From FEN-1297 sp046706945 (GTDB lineage: Bacteria; Bacteroidota; Ignavibacteria; Ignavibacteriales; Ignavibacteriaceae), in NCBI GenBank assembly GCA_046706945.1, contig JBJKOY010000127.1:1-61961 (forward strand): DNA of 61,961 nucleotides, given 5' to 3'. Below are positions 17,327-27,134 of this stretch, in pieces. Under the pieces are notes generated by a model. The model was not told the origin of the DNA. It made no database searches and saw only the letters and a program-made list of their open reading frames with translations. Made by a program: the position numbers and the translations under genes. Each line of letters begins with the position of its first letter. Positions within the stretch are counted from its first letter, which is position 1.

Positions 17327-19858
17327 CTAATTCATATTTAAACCGTCGGTATCGATTTTGAATTGTGCGGTAGCGGCTTGCAGCTCATTTGCCATCCCGG
17401 ATAGACCTGTAGCAACATTCCCTACTTCCTGAGCCTGCTTTGTGGCTTTCAGGGTCTTTTCCGATATTTCATTAATTGTAGTCGCATTAAATTCGCTTAT
17501 CGCTGCCACATTGTTTATCATTTCCACCGTATGCTGAACGCTGGCGCTAAGCTCCTCCGTAGCGCTCATGTTCTGTTCTATAACGCCGGTTATTTTAGTT
17601 ATGGATTCCAGCAGTCCCGACATAATATTCGCCACTGCATCGTTCGCTTCCGCCATGGTGTTTATCTGTATATTGACGTTCTGGGACGTATTCAGCAGTT
17701 TATCTATTGCGTCGCCGGACTGGTTGGCTATCTCCGTCCCCTCTTTGACCTTTTCCACTATCATTTTAATTGATTCCCCGGCCTCTTTCATATCCTTTTG
17801 AACTTTAATAATCAAGCTGGAAGTCTGTTTAGTAGCTGCCGCTGATCTTTCAGCCAGGTTTCTTACTTCGTCCGCCACAACAGCAAATCCTCTTCCGTGT
17901 TCGCCGGCCCTGGCCGCTTCGATGGCCGCGTTTAACGCAAGAAGATTGGTTTGTTCGGCAATTTCCTCAATTGTTTCTATGATTTCCTCGATCTGTTCCG
18001 ACTGCTTTGCCATACCTTCAATTTTTGAAGCGAATTTATTTACGGTCTCTTCTATTGATTTCATTTGTTCCAAATTCTTCATAACCGTTTTCGCGCCGTT
18101 TTTTGCGACATCAATAGCTTCGGCGGAAGCGGTAACCACCGTTGAAGCGCTCGAATTGGCGGAATCTATTGCGTTGGAAATTTCAGTTGCCGATGCGGAT
18201 ACTTTTTCAGCCGCTTTCTTCTGCTCATGCGAATCAACGGCAATTTGTTCTATCGAAGCCGCTATCTGGGTCATATTGGTATTTGCGGTACTTACCGAGG
18301 TTGCTTCTTCGTTAAGGCTCTTAACCATCTGCTGAACGGCTTCCGCATTATAATTTGAGGTATCGGCGGATTGCTGTGCGGCATATGAAAGGTTCTGGCT
18401 TAAATCCAGAAGTTTATTCGCTTTCTCGATAAACGTCGCAAACAAACCGCGCAGGCTCATGGGTTCGCTGTTGAAAGTTGCGACCGCTATCTTCTTTTCA
18501 ACGGCTTTATTTATGTACGGTATTAATTTATTATCGAAAATTCCGGTGCTGATGCCGTGATAATTTTTATTTATACAATCCTCTACGGCCGGCCCGTAAA
18601 TTTCGGCCGTCACGTTTATTATGCCGTTGTCATGAGAACCTTTCGGAATTATCCAATCTACGGTAGCGTTATATTGCCGCAATTCATTTACCGCGGCATC
18701 AACACCCTTTTTAAAGTCATCCCAGAACGGATTTAAAGTCCTTCCCAGTACGGCAATTTTAATAGGTCTGTCGGATTTTTTTATGGGTCTCGCTCTTCTC
18801 AAGGCTACCTGTTTAGATTCGATTATGCCTTTGCCGGACTGCCAGAATTGATTGTAATTTTCTTTGGTGACAAGATCCATGCTTGTAAGTATTCTCGGCT
18901 GAATGGGTATCCAATTATTAACGATATTATTGAACAAATGTATAACCGGATCATGCCCCTGGGCAAAAACGTCCTGCCCGAGCGTAGCTGTTACCGTTCC
19001 TTCTTTAACAAATTCCATCGTGTCGTCGGCTAGATCGTGGCAAATTATTTTCACCTTGCCGTTTTTATTGAGATCTTTCACTGCTTTTGCCGTCATTGCT
19101 CCGCTGTAAGTTACATATATGCCGCTCAAATCCGGGTACTTTCTTAAGAGATTCTTTGTCTCTTCGTAGCTCGCCTCGTTATTAAGATTGGTTGCGACGG
19201 TCTCGAGGACGACTATTGAGGAATATTTCTCTTTTAAGATATTGAGAAATCCTTTTCTTCTCAGCTCATGCCCGATGATGCTTAAACTTTCCACAATTAT
19301 TGCGACCCTGCCTTTACCGTTCAGAGCTTTTCCCATTGCATCGCCGCAGGCTCTTCCTTCAAGGTAGGAATCGGCTCCCACATATAAGAGTCTTTGGCAG
19401 GGATTGTCGGTAGCCGAATTAAATTCTTTGCTGGCTTCCTTTAAATTCTCGATAATCTGGTTTAAACCGGCCGCCATTTCGCCTATTTTTCCGTTTGCGG
19501 TCGTTCTGATGGAATTGGCTTCCAATTTTATACCCGTAGTCAAATTCCCGTGGGCCATTTCGGTCAATGCTCTGGAAATAGATGAAAAATCTTTGTCCGC
19601 CATTAATTTGAACTTTTCCGATAGTGCGGAAAGAGGTTTATAAAAACTGAATTGTAAATAAATAAGAAGCAACAGCACCATTACTAAGGAACCGACCAAA
19701 CCGACTACGACCAGGTCTTTGCTGTGATAAAAGGCTTGAATGTTCGAATTGAGTTTAATTCCTCCCAGAGAGAAATATCCGACGAATTCGATAACGATAA
19801 AGACAATCGTTATTAAAAAACCGATATGGAATAAATATTTTTTTATTACCGGGAACAT
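17327..19858 (-). CDS. chemoreceptor with a lobe-swapped sugar-binding-protein fold inserted after HAMP
   Basis: An 843-residue methyl-accepting chemotaxis protein. Two transmembrane helices (about 11-33 and 48-70) enclose only some 15 residues outside the membrane. A HAMP-like stalk follows (about 70-140; ends EMAHGNLTTGI). Residues about 145-340 match the second (C-terminal) lobe of RbsB/LacI-type binding proteins (LLYVGADSYLEGRACG ... LGQDVFAQGHD ... MDLVTKENY). Residues about 362-475 match the first lobe (IKIAVLGRTLNPFWDDF ... KIAVATFNSE), so the lobes are in reversed order. The signalling domain (about 490-843) has the normal hairpin tip EQTNLLALNAAIEAARAGE. Topology places the binding fold in the cytoplasm. 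No che genes are nearby. Confidence 0.85.
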   Translation of the reverse strand: MFPVIKKYLFHIGFLITIVFIVIEFVGYFSLGGIKLNSNIQAFYHSKDLVVVGLVGSLVMVLLLLIYLQFSFYKPLSALSEKFKLMADKDFSSISRALTEMAHGNLTTGIKLEANSIRTTANGKIGEMAAGLNQIIENLKEASKEFNSATDNPCQRLLYVGADSYLEGRACGDAMGKALNGKGRVAIIVESLSIIGHELRRKGFLNILKEKYSSIVVLETVATNLNNEASYEETKNLLRKYPDLSGIYVTYSGAMTAKAVKDLNKNGKVKIICHDLADDTMEFVKEGTVTATLGQDVFAQGHDPVIHLFNNIVNNWIPIQPRILTSMDLVTKENYNQFWQSGKGIIESKQVALRRARPIKKSDRPIKIAVLGRTLNPFWDDFKKGVDAAVNELRQYNATVDWIIPKGSHDNGIINVTAEIYGPAVEDCINKNYHGISTGIFDNKLIPYINKAVEKKIAVATFNSEPMSLRGLFATFIEKANKLLDLSQNLSYAAQQSADTSNYNAEAVQQMVKSLNEEATSVSTANTNMTQIAASIEQIAVDSHEQKKAAEKVSASATEISNAIDSANSSASTVVTASAEAIDVAKNGAKTVMKNLEQMKSIEETVNKFASKIEGMAKQSEQIEEIIETIEEIAEQTNLLALNAAIEAARAGEHGRGFAVVADEVRNLAERSAAATKQTSSLIIKVQKDMKEAGESIKMIVEKVKEGTEIANQSGDAIDKLLNTSQNVNIQINTMAEANDAVANIMSGLLESITKITGVIEQNMSATEELSASVQHTVEMINNVAAISEFNATTINEISEKTLKATKQAQEVGNVATGLSGMANELQAATAQFKIDTDGLNMN

Positions 19859-20118
19859 TACGAGCCTCGCTATTTAGTAACTGAAAAATATTGAATCATC
19901 AACGACGCCAAGAAAATTATCTTTACGGTTTACGGGTAATTCAATCTATTATCTTTTAGGCACGCATAACGGGAAACCAGAATAACCGTCATCCCTTGTA
20001 CAGCTAATCATTATACAGTATAACTATAGACGTCATAATCATTTTCGAAAATATTATGCATTTGTTTAGCATAAACTAACATCTCTTCGAAACTGCCGGG
20101 AGGCAAAGGAAGGTATTA

Positions 20119-21201
20119 TCAGCCTAACTTTTCACCATTTACGGGTATTTCAACAATGAATTTTGTCCCCTTTCCCTTTTCGCTGATGCATAAAATCTCA
20201 CCGTTTAAAGTATCGACGAATTTCTTGACAATATACAGTCCCAGCCCGGTAGAGCTTTCATTCCCGGTAGGACGCGCAGATAGTTTACTGAAACGGGTGA
20301 ACAACCGGCTCCTGTCTTCTTCGCTGATGCCTGGACCCTCATCCCCGATTTCTATTAGTACCCTCCCCTTATCATTTTCCTTGTTTTTAATACAAATCCA
20401 AATATTTCTTTCATACGGCGAAAATTTTAACGCGTTGGAAATTAAATTATCCAGGATATGATTAATTATGTTCTTATCCGTATTTATGAAAATTGCGGGA
20501 GCTTCGCTTTTAAGATTAGTCCGGATCGATTTCCTTTTCGAAACGGCGTCGTACTGGCTTAAAACCGAAGATGCCGCTTCCACAATATCAACACTTTCCG
20601 TTTTAAGCTCTAATTCTTTCATTTCAATCGCGGAGGAAGTAATGAGATTATCTATTAACTTAAACATTTGAAGAGAAATATTTTTTATGTGCCGGCCGAT
20701 TCGTTCGATCTCTTTCCTGGGGATACCCGGTTCTTCTTCTATAATGGATCCGAAGTTAAGAATATTATTCAAAGGATTTTTCAAATCATGCGAAGCTATA
20801 CTTAAAAATTCGTTTTTTAAGTCGTTGGCTTCTTTCAGCTGCCTGTTCTTTTCCTCAAGCGTAAGCATGGCTTCTTTTAACTTGGATAGTATCAGAACAT
20901 ATACCGAGAAGATTCCGAATACGATTAAACCTTCCCACACATAAAATACTATTTGCGAATAAGGTACTCCCTGTATGTAGTCCAAATAAATCTTTGAAAC
21001 CGCGGATATGAAAGCAATAAAGATTCCCCACAGCAAACCGGCGTTCCACGTAGTTATTGTTATCGGAATAAGATATAGTATACGTACGCTTATTTCTTTG
21101 CCGTTCGAATAATCCAGGACAATTATCAAAATAATGGAGATAATCGAGATGAGTAATGTGTCGCTTTTTGAAAGACGCGCTATACTTTTAATAAAATTCA
21201 T
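20119..21201 (-). CDS. membrane sensor histidine kinase
   Basis: A 360-residue kinase with an N-terminal membrane domain of about four helices (about 12-110, no large outer loop), a short coiled coil (KLKEAMLTLEEKNRQLKEAN), a HisKA domain with His138 (SIASHDLKNPLNN) and an ATPase domain (NLISNALKFSP, GDEGPGIS, STGLGLYIVKK). It is an orphan: no response regulator is adjacent. The upstream neighbour is a HAD phosphatase and the downstream neighbour is the chemoreceptor. Signal and partner are unknown. Confidence 0.9.
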   Translation of the reverse strand: MNFIKSIARLSKSDTLLISIISIILIIVLDYSNGKEISVRILYLIPITITTWNAGLLWGIFIAFISAVSKIYLDYIQGVPYSQIVFYVWEGLIVFGIFSVYVLILSKLKEAMLTLEEKNRQLKEANDLKNEFLSIASHDLKNPLNNILNFGSIIEEEPGIPRKEIERIGRHIKNISLQMFKLIDNLITSSAIEMKELELKTESVDIVEAASSVLSQYDAVSKRKSIRTNLKSEAPAIFINTDKNIINHILDNLISNALKFSPYERNIWICIKNKENDKGRVLIEIGDEGPGISEEDRSRLFTRFSKLSARPTGNESSTGLGLYIVKKFVDTLNGEILCISEKGKGTKFIVEIPVNGEKLG

Positions 21202-21315
21202 GCTAAAAGATATCCAGAATGTAATTTATTGTTTTTGTTGTTCGGAACACATGTGACATGAAATATGTTAATAAACCGCTTTGAACGCTGATGAATTCTC
21301 ATTGTTAGGGAACGG

Positions 21316-22134
21316 TTAAAAGAATTTTTTAACGGCGGCGGCTAATCCGTTTTCTTTATTTGATAAAGTGATAAAGTCCGCTGCCCGTTTAACGCTGTCC
21401 GGTGCGTTTCCCATTGCAATTCCCAAGCCCGCGGCTTCCAGCATTTCAATGTCGTTGTAATTGTCCCCTACCGCCACGGCTTCCGAAGGTTCAATGCGCA
21501 AATAATTCAGAAGGTACGTTAAAGCAGTTGATTTGGAGACGGTTTTAGGAGTGATTTCTAAAAAGGTCGGCTTCGACCTGTATAAATTTAAACTTTCCGG
21601 GAAAGCCGCGTTAAGCCGATCGAATAATTTCTCTATATCGGCCGCATTTCCCATACACATAACCTTATGGGCCCCCGCCTTTTTATTCTCCCAATTTCTC
21701 AGGACAATTTCGTGCTGGCTTACGGAGGGAGTTACTTTGGTGCTTGTTACTTCTCTGTCCGCCCAAAAATCCATGCCTTCAACATACCAGTCGTCGTTGT
21801 AATATAGGCTAATGTGAAAATCGAAGTCTTTTTTATACCGGATGATCGTTTCCACGATGCCGGGCGGGATAGTGGAACTGAACATGACGGACGATTCGTC
21901 GGTCATATCCGCCGAATTCAGTATTAAGGCTCCGTTATAAGGTACGATAGGATTATTTAACCCAAGTTCTTCGCAAATATGCTTCATCGCTTTCGGCATT
22001 CTGGATGAAATGAGAATAACGGGAATGTTTTTCTCCGTTTTTATTCTTTCGATCTCCTTTTTTGTTTCCGGTGTAATTTTACGTTCATTATTTAAAAGAG
22101 TGCCGTCGATATCGCTAAACAAAATCCTGTACAA
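21316..22134 (-). CDS. Cof-type HAD-IIB hydrolase
   Basis: A 272-residue phosphatase of the haloacid dehalogenase superfamily. Motif I is DIDGTLLNN (nucleophile Asp8), motif II is ISSRMP, and the C-terminal motif IV is AVGDNYNDIEMLEAAG. A type IIB cap lies in the middle. Such enzymes dephosphorylate sugar phosphates, FMN or pyridoxal phosphate with broad specificity. The specific substrate is not readable. It lies 44 bases downstream of the PfpI-type gene on the same strand. Confidence 0.92.
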   Translation of the reverse strand: MYRILFSDIDGTLLNNERKITPETKKEIERIKTEKNIPVILISSRMPKAMKHICEELGLNNPIVPYNGALILNSADMTDESSVMFSSTIPPGIVETIIRYKKDFDFHISLYYNDDWYVEGMDFWADREVTSTKVTPSVSQHEIVLRNWENKKAGAHKVMCMGNAADIEKLFDRLNAAFPESLNLYRSKPTFLEITPKTVSKSTALTYLLNYLRIEPSEAVAVGDNYNDIEMLEAAGLGIAMGNAPDSVKRAADFITLSNKENGLAAAVKKFF

Positions 22135-22178
22135 AAATACCCTCCTAACACAAAAATTTTATATAAAACATCGGCGCT

Positions 22179-22736
22179 TTATTTTTGATAATCTATCATC
22201 TTCCGTACTTCTTCTTTTGCCTGCGGACCCGACCATTTCTCGCATAAATACAATCCCAAATCTATTGATGAAGAAACCGCGCCGGATGTAATCGTGTTTT
22301 CGTCGTCTACGATCCTTTCCTCTACAACTTCCCGGCAATACTGCTTCAATGAATCGTATTCGAGAAAATTCGTAGTCGCCTTTTTATTTTTAAGGAAACC
22401 TGCCGCTCCAAGCAGTAAGCTGCCCGTACATACCGAAATTTTATATTCCGCTCCCGAAGCGGTTCTCAACCATTCGAGAAATTCCTCCTCATTCTGAAGG
22501 CTTCTTGTGCCTTTGCCTCCGGGCAGAATTACGGCATCGTATTTTCCCAGGTTATTCCTAACTTTATCGGGTATAATTTTAAACCCGTGGTTATCCCTGA
22601 CCATATCGGTATATGCGCAAATATCCCACCTTAAGTCCGTTTTAAACTTCAGTGTCTTTAATCTGGTAATTGTATCGTATACTCCGACAAAATCAAGGAG
22701 CGTCATATCGTTGAATACTAAAAAAGCTACTTTCAT
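22179..22736 (-). CDS. DJ-1/PfpI-family protein
   Basis: A 185-residue protein of the class I glutamine amidotransferase-like fold. The nucleophile elbow is SVCTGSLLLGAAG (Cys103), and the acidic partner is probably in the N-terminal FNDMTLLDFVGVYD stretch, as in isocyanide-hydratase/AraC-linked members. Relatives act as isocyanide hydratases, glyoxalases or chaperone-like deglycases. It is preceded by GGGAG 8 bases before the ATG and follows mfd by 19 bases, so it may be co-transcribed with it. Confidence 0.88.
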   Translation of the reverse strand: MKVAFLVFNDMTLLDFVGVYDTITRLKTLKFKTDLRWDICAYTDMVRDNHGFKIIPDKVRNNLGKYDAVILPGGKGTRSLQNEEEFLEWLRTASGAEYKISVCTGSLLLGAAGFLKNKKATTNFLEYDSLKQYCREVVEERIVDDENTITSGAVSSSIDLGLYLCEKWSGPQAKEEVRKMIDYQK

Positions 22737-22755
22737 TTTTCTCCCTTAATATTAC

Positions 22756-25700
22756 TTAATTTTCCGATTCGTCTACGGGGACGTCTTTAATTTTTACGTC
22801 GAACAGATCGACGATTTCCTTTCCGAATTCAGTCAAGAAAGCCAAGATCTTTTCCGGGCTTTCAAAATTATTTTGAATTACCAATTTCATTACGTCTTTC
22901 TGCTGAACAAATTTAACAGTGTTTTTATAATTGTCCATAATGAACCGCATAAGCTCCAGGAACTTGAATTTGTAATAATCTTCTTTTCCTCCGCGGGGTA
23001 ATATTATATTTATATTTTTTCGCTGGATAATAATCCTTTCGAATAAGGCATAGGAGGAATAAAATTTTAACTCTGCGGAACTTACCAGCCGGGTCACCAG
23101 CACGGGCAGGGGGCCGAACCTGTCCAGCATTTCTTCCTTAAGTTCCGAAATCTCGGAAATATTTTTAATTGAATACAGGGCCGTATAAAAATTCAGCCTG
23201 TCGCTTTGTTCAGGCATATAAGAGGCAGGAATGCCGATCTCGAAGAAAGCATCTATGGTCGGCTCAGTTCTTTCCTCATGCCTGGGAAGGTCTTTGAATA
23301 CGTCTTTAAATTCTTCGTATTTTAATTCTTCAACCGCTTCGTTGATTAATTTTACATAAAGGTCGAATCCCACATCGTTGATGAAACCGGTTTGCTCAGT
23401 ACCCAGCAGGTTGCCGGCGCCGCGTATTTCCAAGTCCCTCATCGATAAATTAAATCCCGCGCCGACGTCCGTAAATTCTTCTATGGCCTGCAGCCTTCTT
23501 AACGCTTTTTTACTGATGCCTTCCATAGACGGCACGATAAAATAGGCGTAAGCCTGCCTATTGGATCTGCCGACCCGTCCTCTTAATTGATGAAGCTCCG
23601 CCAAACCGAATCTGTCGGCTCTATTGACGATTATCGTATTGACATTGGGTATGTCTATACCTGACTCAATGATTTTTGTAGACAGCAGCACATCGTAGTC
23701 GCGGTTAAGAAATCCGTGGATAACTTTTTCAAGCTGCGACGGTTTCATTTGGCCGTGGGCAACGGCCAGTTTGATGTCCGGAATGTAGCGTTTAACATAC
23801 GAGGCAAGTTTATCTATGGAATGAACCCTGTCGTGTACAATATAAACCTGACCGTTCCTTCTCAGCTCGTTTAGAATCCATTCCTTTATTTTAAATATAT
23901 CGAACGTCGATACATACGTGTAAATAGGCTGCCTGTTGGGAGGGGGAGTTGCGATAATGGAAAGGTCTCGTGCCCCCAGCAGGGAAAGATTTAAGGTGCG
24001 CGGGATGGGAGTAGCCGTCAGCGTTAGAGTATCTACGTTTAATTTAATAGACCGTAATTTTTCTTTAGCCATTACGCCGAACCTGTGTTCTTCGTCTATT
24101 ATAAGAAGGCCAAGGTCTTTAAATGCGACATCTTTGGAAATAAGACGGTGCGTTCCAATTACCACGTCCAGTTGCCCCGTGTTTAAATTACCGAGAATTT
24201 CCGTTTGCTGTCTTTTTGTCTGAAAGCGTGAAATGGCTGCAACTCTTACCGGAAATTGAGTCAGCCTGTCCTTAAAAGTGTTGTAATGCTGTTCGGCCAA
24301 AATGGTTGTAGGAACAAGCACCGCAACTTGTTTCCCGTCCTGTATTGCTTTAAATGCCGCTCTTACTGCAATTTCCGTTTTACCGAAGCCGACGTCGCCG
24401 CAGACAAGCCTGTCCATCGGGTTTTCCGCTTCCATATCGTTCTTAACTTCTTTGTTCACCTTGTCCTGGTCGGGAGTATCCTCGTAGAAAAATGAGGCTT
24501 CTAGTTCTTTTTGCCATATGGTATCCGAACTGAATCTATATCCCTGCGTTGCCTTTCTTTTCGCATATAATTCGATAAGTTCCTTGGCGGCTTCCTTTAT
24601 TTTCTTTTTTGCCCTGTGTTTTGTATTGCTCCATTCAGAAGTACCCAGCGTGGAGAGAGTGGGAACCAGGGCTTCGTTTGAAGAATATTTTTTAACAAGG
24701 GTTAAATAATTCAGATTTACGTAAACCACTCCTCCTTCGTTATATATTATCTTCATCGATTCCTGGTCGGTGTCGCCTATCTTTATGGTTTCCAGGCCGA
24801 TATATTTTCCGATGCCGTAATCTTCGTGGACAACATAATCTCCTTTTTTTATCGATGCGAAAGACCTCGACTTGGATTTTTTATATTTTTTATCCGATAT
24901 TATTTTCGTGCGGTAAGGCTTGTTGAAGATCTGGTAATCGGTCAATATCAGCAGCTTGGAGTCCTTATCTATTAAGCCTTTTTTAACGGGAAGAGTCTCA
25001 ATCTTCACTCTGCCCGATTCTATCAACGATGCAAGTTCGGGCTTGAATTCGCTTAACAGGTCCCGCAGCCTTGATGACTGGAGATCGTTTTCGGAAGTGA
25101 TGAAGATATTATAATCTTTTTCGGCGTATTCCTTCAGCACGTTAAACAAGACTTCATAATTAGAGTTGATTGACGGCGATTCGGTTATACCGAGGTCCAA
25201 TCTTGCGTTGCCTGACGGTATTTCTTCTTCAATTATCCACCTGGAGTTCCGGACCGAAAAAGGATCAAAGGATTTGCGTCCGATCTCCCCCGTTTTATTT
25301 ACTCCTGCCTGCGAATCGATTTCCGGGATGTCCGGGAAATCCTTGATTTCCTCTTCGAGTTTATCCTCGGGTTCGTCAGCGGTTCCGGGCGAATATACGA
25401 ATAGATTAATTTTTTCGTTCTTGAGGTTTCCGAGTTCGTAAGCGGAAGAAAATATAACAGGGTTATTTAAGTAAGAAAAGATATCCGTCATATTCCTAAA
25501 GGAAGACGGATTTTCCGACCCCATGGGCGCGGCAAGAGATACGCTGTCTGTCTTGTCTACCGACCTTTGGCTTTCCTGATCGAAGTACCTTATCGATTCC
25601 AAAAAGTCCCCGTCAAATTCCAGTCTTACCGGGTTCTTTTCGCTGAACGACCAGAAATCTATAATGGACCCGCGCTGCGAGAAATACCCGGGTGCTTCGA

Positions 25701-26175
25701 CGAACCTGTCCTTCTGATAATTTAGAAGATTCAAATACTCCAGCAAATCGTCGTATTTTAAATTGCCTCCTACCTGGATCCTGGTAGTATTATGCTCGAT
25801 CAATTCTTTCGAAGGCAGAAGGCAATTGATTAATTCATAACTAGAAAGAAGGATAAATTTTTTTCTGTTGTTAATTTCGGTCAGCTTTTCCTGGAGAGTA
25901 TCCGACCTGTATTCGGTTAAGGCTATTACTTGTTCTGAAAGTCCCAGTACGTTCAGTTCAACGTTCATTTCGGAAACGGTCTGAACATCCGGCAAAAATA
26001 CCACTATGTTATTTTCGAATCCGGAAAGTTCCTTGATAAAAAAACTTTTCGAAACTCCGAACATCTGCGAAACGTAAACAACATTGTTTTGACGAACATT
26101 TGATATTAGTTTGTCAAAAAACTTCAAATTTCTAATCTGATCTTCAATTGTTTCCGAATACGATTTTCTTGACAT
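22756..26175 (-). CDS. mfd: transcription-repair coupling factor Mfd
   Basis: A 1139-residue helicase-like protein that removes stalled RNA polymerase and recruits UvrA for strand-specific repair. Visible parts, in order: a UvrB-like N-terminal module, an RNA-polymerase-interaction domain (KGDYVVHEDYGIGKYIG) and a RecG-like motor with Walker A GDVGFGKTE, DEEH box (IIDEEHRFG) and arginine motif GRVGRSNRQAYAYF. A C-terminal TRCF domain covers the last 150 residues. I chose the ATG at 26175; the frame runs back to a TTG at 26214 but the extra 13 residues are not family-like. The length is normal for the family. Confidence 0.95.
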   Translation of the reverse strand: MSRKSYSETIEDQIRNLKFFDKLISNVRQNNVVYVSQMFGVSKSFFIKELSGFENNIVVFLPDVQTVSEMNVELNVLGLSEQVIALTEYRSDTLQEKLTEINNRKKFILLSSYELINCLLPSKELIEHNTTRIQVGGNLKYDDLLEYLNLLNYQKDRFVEAPGYFSQRGSIIDFWSFSEKNPVRLEFDGDFLESIRYFDQESQRSVDKTDSVSLAAPMGSENPSSFRNMTDIFSYLNNPVIFSSAYELGNLKNEKINLFVYSPGTADEPEDKLEEEIKDFPDIPEIDSQAGVNKTGEIGRKSFDPFSVRNSRWIIEEEIPSGNARLDLGITESPSINSNYEVLFNVLKEYAEKDYNIFITSENDLQSSRLRDLLSEFKPELASLIESGRVKIETLPVKKGLIDKDSKLLILTDYQIFNKPYRTKIISDKKYKKSKSRSFASIKKGDYVVHEDYGIGKYIGLETIKIGDTDQESMKIIYNEGGVVYVNLNYLTLVKKYSSNEALVPTLSTLGTSEWSNTKHRAKKKIKEAAKELIELYAKRKATQGYRFSSDTIWQKELEASFFYEDTPDQDKVNKEVKNDMEAENPMDRLVCGDVGFGKTEIAVRAAFKAIQDGKQVAVLVPTTILAEQHYNTFKDRLTQFPVRVAAISRFQTKRQQTEILGNLNTGQLDVVIGTHRLISKDVAFKDLGLLIIDEEHRFGVMAKEKLRSIKLNVDTLTLTATPIPRTLNLSLLGARDLSIIATPPPNRQPIYTYVSTFDIFKIKEWILNELRRNGQVYIVHDRVHSIDKLASYVKRYIPDIKLAVAHGQMKPSQLEKVIHGFLNRDYDVLLSTKIIESGIDIPNVNTIIVNRADRFGLAELHQLRGRVGRSNRQAYAYFIVPSMEGISKKALRRLQAIEEFTDVGAGFNLSMRDLEIRGAGNLLGTEQTGFINDVGFDLYVKLINEAVEELKYEEFKDVFKDLPRHEERTEPTIDAFFEIGIPASYMPEQSDRLNFYTALYSIKNISEISELKEEMLDRFGPLPVLVTRLVSSAELKFYSSYALFERIIIQRKNINIILPRGGKEDYYKFKFLELMRFIMDNYKNTVKFVQQKDVMKLVIQNNFESPEKILAFLTEFGKEIVDLFDVKIKDVPVDESEN

Positions 26176-26309
26176 TATAACCGGATGCGATTTTTCATAA
26201 AAGCAATAATGCAAAACAGCAACAATTTATATGCGCAACCCAAATGCGCAATATACCTTGTCAATTTTCAAAAAACAAAGATAATCAAAATTAAATGATT
26301 TTGAATTGA

Positions 26310-27101
26310 TTAAAAATTTACCGATAAACCGATTGATCCCGGCAAAAGATAAAAAGAAACTTTTTGCCCCGCAAAGGTGCTTCTCTTCAAATCATGACTT
26401 ACAAAATCTCCGACGAAATATCCGATAGCGCCTCCGGCAACGACGTCGGAAAACCAATGCGCATTATGATAGATCCTCGAATAGGCTACCAGCGACGAAG
26501 CGGAGTAACATAGTATCTTTAAAAAAGTATTATCAGTATTGTTTGCCAGGACTGTTGAAACGGCGAAGGCAACGGTTGAGTGGCCCGAAGGGAATGAAGT
26601 AGTAGCGGCATGAACATTAAAAGGCCTGAACATCGAGTGGCCTTCACCGGTATACGGTCTGCTTCTTCCTACAACGGCTTTTAAGACGGATGTAATCAGA
26701 CCCGCATAACCGACGGCTTCAATTGTCTGAAGTCCTATTTTTCTTACCTCTAGATTTTGGAACAGGACGCCGTATCCGTAAAGACCGGCAATACCAATTA
26801 AAGTATACCCGCTCCCGTATACCTTGTCGATTGAAAATGCTTTATCGGCAAATCCGGACCTTGCGTGTCCGGCCAGATCTTTCAGGTTGTAGTCAAGGGA
26901 ATAAGCGCCTGCAATGGTAAGTACGCTCGCTGCCAGCCTTATTTGCGTCGGAGTGCTGAACTGCGTGAAGCTGTTGAAAATATCGCCGCCCGTATAAACA
27001 AAACGGACGATATCATGTTCGACCGATTTAATTACTTGGGCTTTGGCCGGGTTAACGGCAATCAAAACGGATATAAAAACCGTGAGAAAAATTTTTTTCA
27101 A
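26310..27101 (-). CDS. PAP2-family membrane phosphatase
   Basis: A 263-residue protein with a signal peptide (about 1-22) and a complete PAP2 core: KAVVGRSRPYTGEG, TSFPSGHSTVAF and YSRIYHNAHWFSDVVAG with all expected catalytic residues. It probably dephosphorylates a polyprenyl or phospholipid phosphate at the periplasmic face. Compared with the PAP2 protein at 1065-1991, motif 3 is canonical here. It lies 33 bases downstream of murQ on the same strand, and a cell-wall role (carrier-lipid recycling) would fit but is inference. Confidence 0.88.
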   Translation of the reverse strand: MKKIFLTVFISVLIAVNPAKAQVIKSVEHDIVRFVYTGGDIFNSFTQFSTPTQIRLAASVLTIAGAYSLDYNLKDLAGHARSGFADKAFSIDKVYGSGYTLIGIAGLYGYGVLFQNLEVRKIGLQTIEAVGYAGLITSVLKAVVGRSRPYTGEGHSMFRPFNVHAATTSFPSGHSTVAFAVSTVLANNTDNTFLKILCYSASSLVAYSRIYHNAHWFSDVVAGGAIGYFVGDFVSHDLKRSTFAGQKVSFYLLPGSIGLSVNF

Positions 27102-27134
27102 TATAGGAGATGATTAATTGAATCGGAATACATA

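Noticed and set aside
19859..20118. c-di-GMP or other riboswitch before the chemoreceptor gene
   Set aside because: I searched by eye for conserved aptamer cores and found none.
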